A DNA stretch of 16,643 nt from the NCBI GenBank assembly GCA_964513905.1, contig CAZENS010000016.1, positions 1-16,643 of the forward strand, in the 5' to 3' direction. This DNA is from CAMEGH01 sp964513905 (GTDB lineage Bacteria > Patescibacteriota > Saccharimonadia > Saccharimonadales > Saccharimonadaceae). Both the position numbers and the translations under genes were made by a program. A model generated the notes under the pieces. It saw nothing but the letters and a program-made list of their open reading frames with translations, made no database searches and had not been told where the DNA came from. Below, in pieces: positions 15,007-16,643 of this stretch (position 1 is the stretch's first letter; each line of letters begins with the position of its first letter).

Positions 15007-15012
15007 ATTATA
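15007..15012 (-). promoter_or_regulatory. Promoter of recA-recX
   Basis: TATAAT on the minus strand, preceded by TTTGCG. The predicted start near 15000 leaves a leader of about 22 nt carrying the recA ribosome site. It lies only 21 bp from the divergent -10 box of the pilin gene. Confidence 0.55.
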
Positions 15013-15030
15013 CGCAAACTCTGGTTATTT

Positions 15031-15039
15031 TGCTATAAT
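15031..15039 (+). promoter_or_regulatory. Extended -10 promoter of the pilin-like gene
   Basis: TGCTATAAT, identical to the tRNA-Pro promoter core. The hexamer ends 8 nt before the ATG at 15048 and no ribosome site intervenes, so the mRNA is probably leaderless. Confidence 0.65.
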
Positions 15040-15047
15040 GTATCTAT

Positions 15048-15479
15048 ATGAAAAAACATTCTGGCTTTACAATAATTGAGCTTTTCGTGGTTGCGATAGT
15101 ACTTATCGGTGCGGGCGGTCTCTTTCTTTACCAAAAAAATCACATCCAAGCTACTTCACGAGACGACAGACGAAAAGCGGATATTAACAGTATTCATCAC
15201 AATCTTGAAAAGGTGTACTACACAAAACACAAGTCATACCCAAAAAACCTAGACGAAAAAAGCTTGCCTGGCATTCATCCAGATACACTCAAAGATCCAA
15301 ATGGTATTTTAATTAACGAAACAAAAAAAGAAGCGGTTACACAAATTCAAACTGGCCACTCCGATTATCGCTATGAACCCAAACAATGCAACCAAGAAAC
15401 AGGTAAGTGCAAAAGCTACACGCTCCATGCAAATCTTGAAATGGAAGCAGATTACACTAAACAGTCAACAAATAAATAA
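15048..15479 (+). CDS. Type IV pilin-like protein
   Basis: 143 residues with a class III signal peptide: a short basic leader MKKHSG, then FTIIELFVVAIVLIGAGG. Cleavage by prepilin peptidase after Gly6 would give a mature N-terminal Phe with the conserved Glu at position 5. The hydrophobic helix runs to about residue 28. The globular part contains LEKVYYTKHKSYPKNLDEKSLPG, a pattern common in pseudopilins, and one cysteine pair near the C-terminus (CNQETGKC) that could form a small disulfide loop. It may be a minor or major pilin assembled by the PilB/PilC system at 6705-9716. It is divergent from recA and converges on the PH-domain gene, ending 6 bp from its stop. Confidence 0.88.
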   Translation: MKKHSGFTIIELFVVAIVLIGAGGLFLYQKNHIQATSRDDRRKADINSIHHNLEKVYYTKHKSYPKNLDEKSLPGIHPDTLKDPNGILINETKKEAVTQIQTGHSDYRYEPKQCNQETGKCKSYTLHANLEMEADYTKQSTNK

Positions 15480-15485
15480 TATCTC

Positions 15486-16295
15486 TTAATCTTCTACTGG
15501 TCGGCCGTTCTTAAAGGCCTCAACAGCGTTTGTGAGTGTGGCTGTTTGCTTTTTTGGGTTTGATACATAATAAAATCGATATGTCGTTTCATCACCTTCA
15601 GTACTCAAGCGGATTGATCCATAATTTAGCATTGTTTGCAAAATACCATGCTGTTTATAGCTCACGTCCTCGATACTACCAAGGCTGGCTGTTTGTTCGT
15701 GTCTAGAAAAGAGGCTATACTGAAGCTCCTGAATGACGCTTTCATTTGTTAAAAAGAACTGATTTCGAAGATATATCCAAGCTGCTACGTACCCTGCTAT
15801 ACCAACAAGTGCGCAGACAAGTAGTATTACCAGGGCTACAAACCCAAAGCCCGGTACTACACTTGATCCTGTAACGGCCACGGCACTCTGATTTATTGCT
15901 GATGGATATATAAATAAGCCAGATAGCAATAATATAATCAAAAACACCGATGTCCCGACTGGTATCAACAATCCGATTGGATGCCTTTGTATGTTCATTA
16001 CTACAAACTCACCGTCTGATAAGTTCAAAAACGGATACTGCGCAACCGAATCATCGTGTTTTTTGCGTAGCTCATCACTTATTTCTGACATTTTTGGCTC
16101 AATTGGTCGAGAAGTGTGCACGACACCCGGCTCATTTGAGTACTGTGCACGAATTTGAGGATTAAAATTATGCCCTTCAAGCTCGCTCGGCAACTTTGTA
16201 ATACGAGAATGTGGCGGCGCTGGCACAGCTCCAGGAGACCGCACGGGCGGCGTCTCTGGTGGCAATGGTGTAAATTCTGGCAATTTAGCAGACAT
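15486..16295 (-). CDS. Membrane protein with bacterial PH domain
   Basis: 269 residues. The first 90 are polar and Pro-rich, probably disordered and cytoplasmic. Two membrane helices follow (about 106-130 and 150-176), then a bacterial PH domain of the DUF304/bPH_2 type (about 177-260). The domain carries the usual LTNESVI, SLGSIEDVSYKQHGILQTMLNYGSIRLST and VSNPKK pattern. Such proteins are common in Gram-positive and Patescibacteria genomes; their role is unknown, probably at the membrane. The ATG at 16295 has no Shine-Dalgarno site and lies 6 nt after TATACT. The whole gap to ruvB is 18 bp, so the gene may be both read through from ruvB and started from its own promoter. Confidence 0.85.
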   Translation of the reverse strand: MSAKLPEFTPLPPETPPVRSPGAVPAPPHSRITKLPSELEGHNFNPQIRAQYSNEPGVVHTSRPIEPKMSEISDELRKKHDDSVAQYPFLNLSDGEFVVMNIQRHPIGLLIPVGTSVFLIILLLSGLFIYPSAINQSAVAVTGSSVVPGFGFVALVILLVCALVGIAGYVAAWIYLRNQFFLTNESVIQELQYSLFSRHEQTASLGSIEDVSYKQHGILQTMLNYGSIRLSTEGDETTYRFYYVSNPKKQTATLTNAVEAFKNGRPVED

Positions 16296-16301
16296 ACTTT
16301 T

Positions 16302-16310
16302 AGTATATCA
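16302..16310 (-). promoter_or_regulatory. Extended -10 promoter of the PH-domain gene
   Basis: TGA-TATACT on the minus strand, ending 6 nt before the ATG. It fills most of the 18-bp gap after ruvB, and any -35 contact would lie inside ruvB. Confidence 0.55.
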
Positions 16311-16313
16311 ATA

Positions 16314-16643
16314 TTATTTTAACTTCTCTAGATGTTTGCGGGCTCGTGGTGTAACACGACGGCCTCGTGGTGTTCTTTCAATAAAGCCTATCTGAATTAA
16401 ATATGGTTCATAAAAATCTTCGATTGTTGTCGTCTCATCGCCTGTAAGTGCCGCAATTGTAGTCAAGCCTACGGGATTATCGCCGTAATTATCTACGATG
16501 CTCTTTAGCAAATGCCTGTCAGCTGGATCAAGACCAAGCTCATCAACCTCAAGCATCGTAAGAGCCTTTTGCGTAATTTTGGTATCAATAAACCCATCGC
16601 CATTTACATCAGCATAATCCCTAACCCGCTTAAGGAGCCTGTT
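16314..16643 (-). CDS. ruvB: RuvB Holliday junction helicase, C-terminal part (5' truncated by the window)
   Basis: The frame is open to the window edge and gives about 109 residues ending LEKLK. They match the C-terminal winged-helix part of RuvB: NRLLKRVRDYA, LTMLEVDELGLD, DRHLLKSIVDNY, NPVGLTTIAALTGDE, TIEDFYEPYLIQIGFIERTPRGR and VTPRARKHL. RuvB is the hexameric ATPase that drives branch migration with RuvA. The ATPase domain lies beyond the window. In place of the common AQVKGDG the sequence reads ADVNGDGFID. Confidence 0.95.
   Translation of the reverse strand, partial: NRLLKRVRDYADVNGDGFIDTKITQKALTMLEVDELGLDPADRHLLKSIVDNYGDNPVGLTTIAALTGDETTTIEDFYEPYLIQIGFIERTPRGRRVTPRARKHLEKLK

Noticed and set aside
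14979..15047. SOS (LexA) operator at recA
   Set aside because: No CTGT-N8-ACAG or Gram-positive GAAC-N4-GTTC box is visible between recA and the pilin gene.
15480..15525. Terminator between the pilin gene and the PH-domain gene
   Set aside because: Only two GGCC tetramers (each self-complementary) and short AT stretches are present; no stem with a T tract.

Overview
The window reads as chromosomal DNA of a small-genome monoderm bacterium of the Candidate Phyla Radiation (Patescibacteria). Saccharibacteria (TM7) is my best guess. It rests on gene content and style: PilB/PilC/PilM/PilN/PilO pilus genes with no secretin gene in view, RNase Y, short t6A proteins, DUF2207 and PH-domain membrane proteins, tight intergenic gaps and moderate GC. 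TGA acts as a stop (pilN ends in TGA inside an ATGA overlap with pilO), so the recoded-UGA code of Gracilibacteria/Absconditabacteria is not in use. No database search was possible.

Layout. (1) 2-934: 3' part of an OpgC/acyltransferase-3-like membrane protein, then tRNA-Pro(UGG) with its own extended -10 promoter and a terminator. (2) 1181-3238, minus strand: a secreted/membrane DUF2207 protein with a polyglycine tail, and a doubtful small membrane protein. (3) 3279-5652, minus: an operon of RNase Y, a Nudix hydrolase and a coiled-coil protein. (4) 5804-6644, minus: tsaE-tsaB for tRNA t6A modification, with an unusually compact TsaB. (5) 6705-12465, plus: a type IV pilus assembly cluster in two units (pilB-pilC; pilM-pilN-pilO-small PilP-like gene), followed at 12493 by a separately promoted PRC-barrel protein. 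(6) 13084-14978, minus: recA-recX. A type IV pilin-like gene is divergent from recA at 15048. (7) 15486-16643, minus: a PH-domain membrane protein and the 3' end of ruvB.

How the parts fit. The pilus genes supply the inner-membrane motor (PilB, PilC) and the PilM/N/O platform. The nearby pilin-like gene, recA, recX and ruvB are compatible with a pilus used for attachment or DNA uptake, but that link is inference from position only.

Two stretches of 100 N, inside pilM and recX, are each flanked by identical 55-bp copies. Collapsing one copy plus the Ns restores a single uninterrupted reading frame in both genes, so both apparent breaks are assembly artefacts.

The most interesting window-wide signal is regulatory. 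Genes that start a transcription unit mostly have a -10 hexamer (often with an upstream TG) ending only 6-8 nt before the start codon and no Shine-Dalgarno site, as expected for leaderless mRNAs. Genes inside operons mostly have AGGAGG-like sites.
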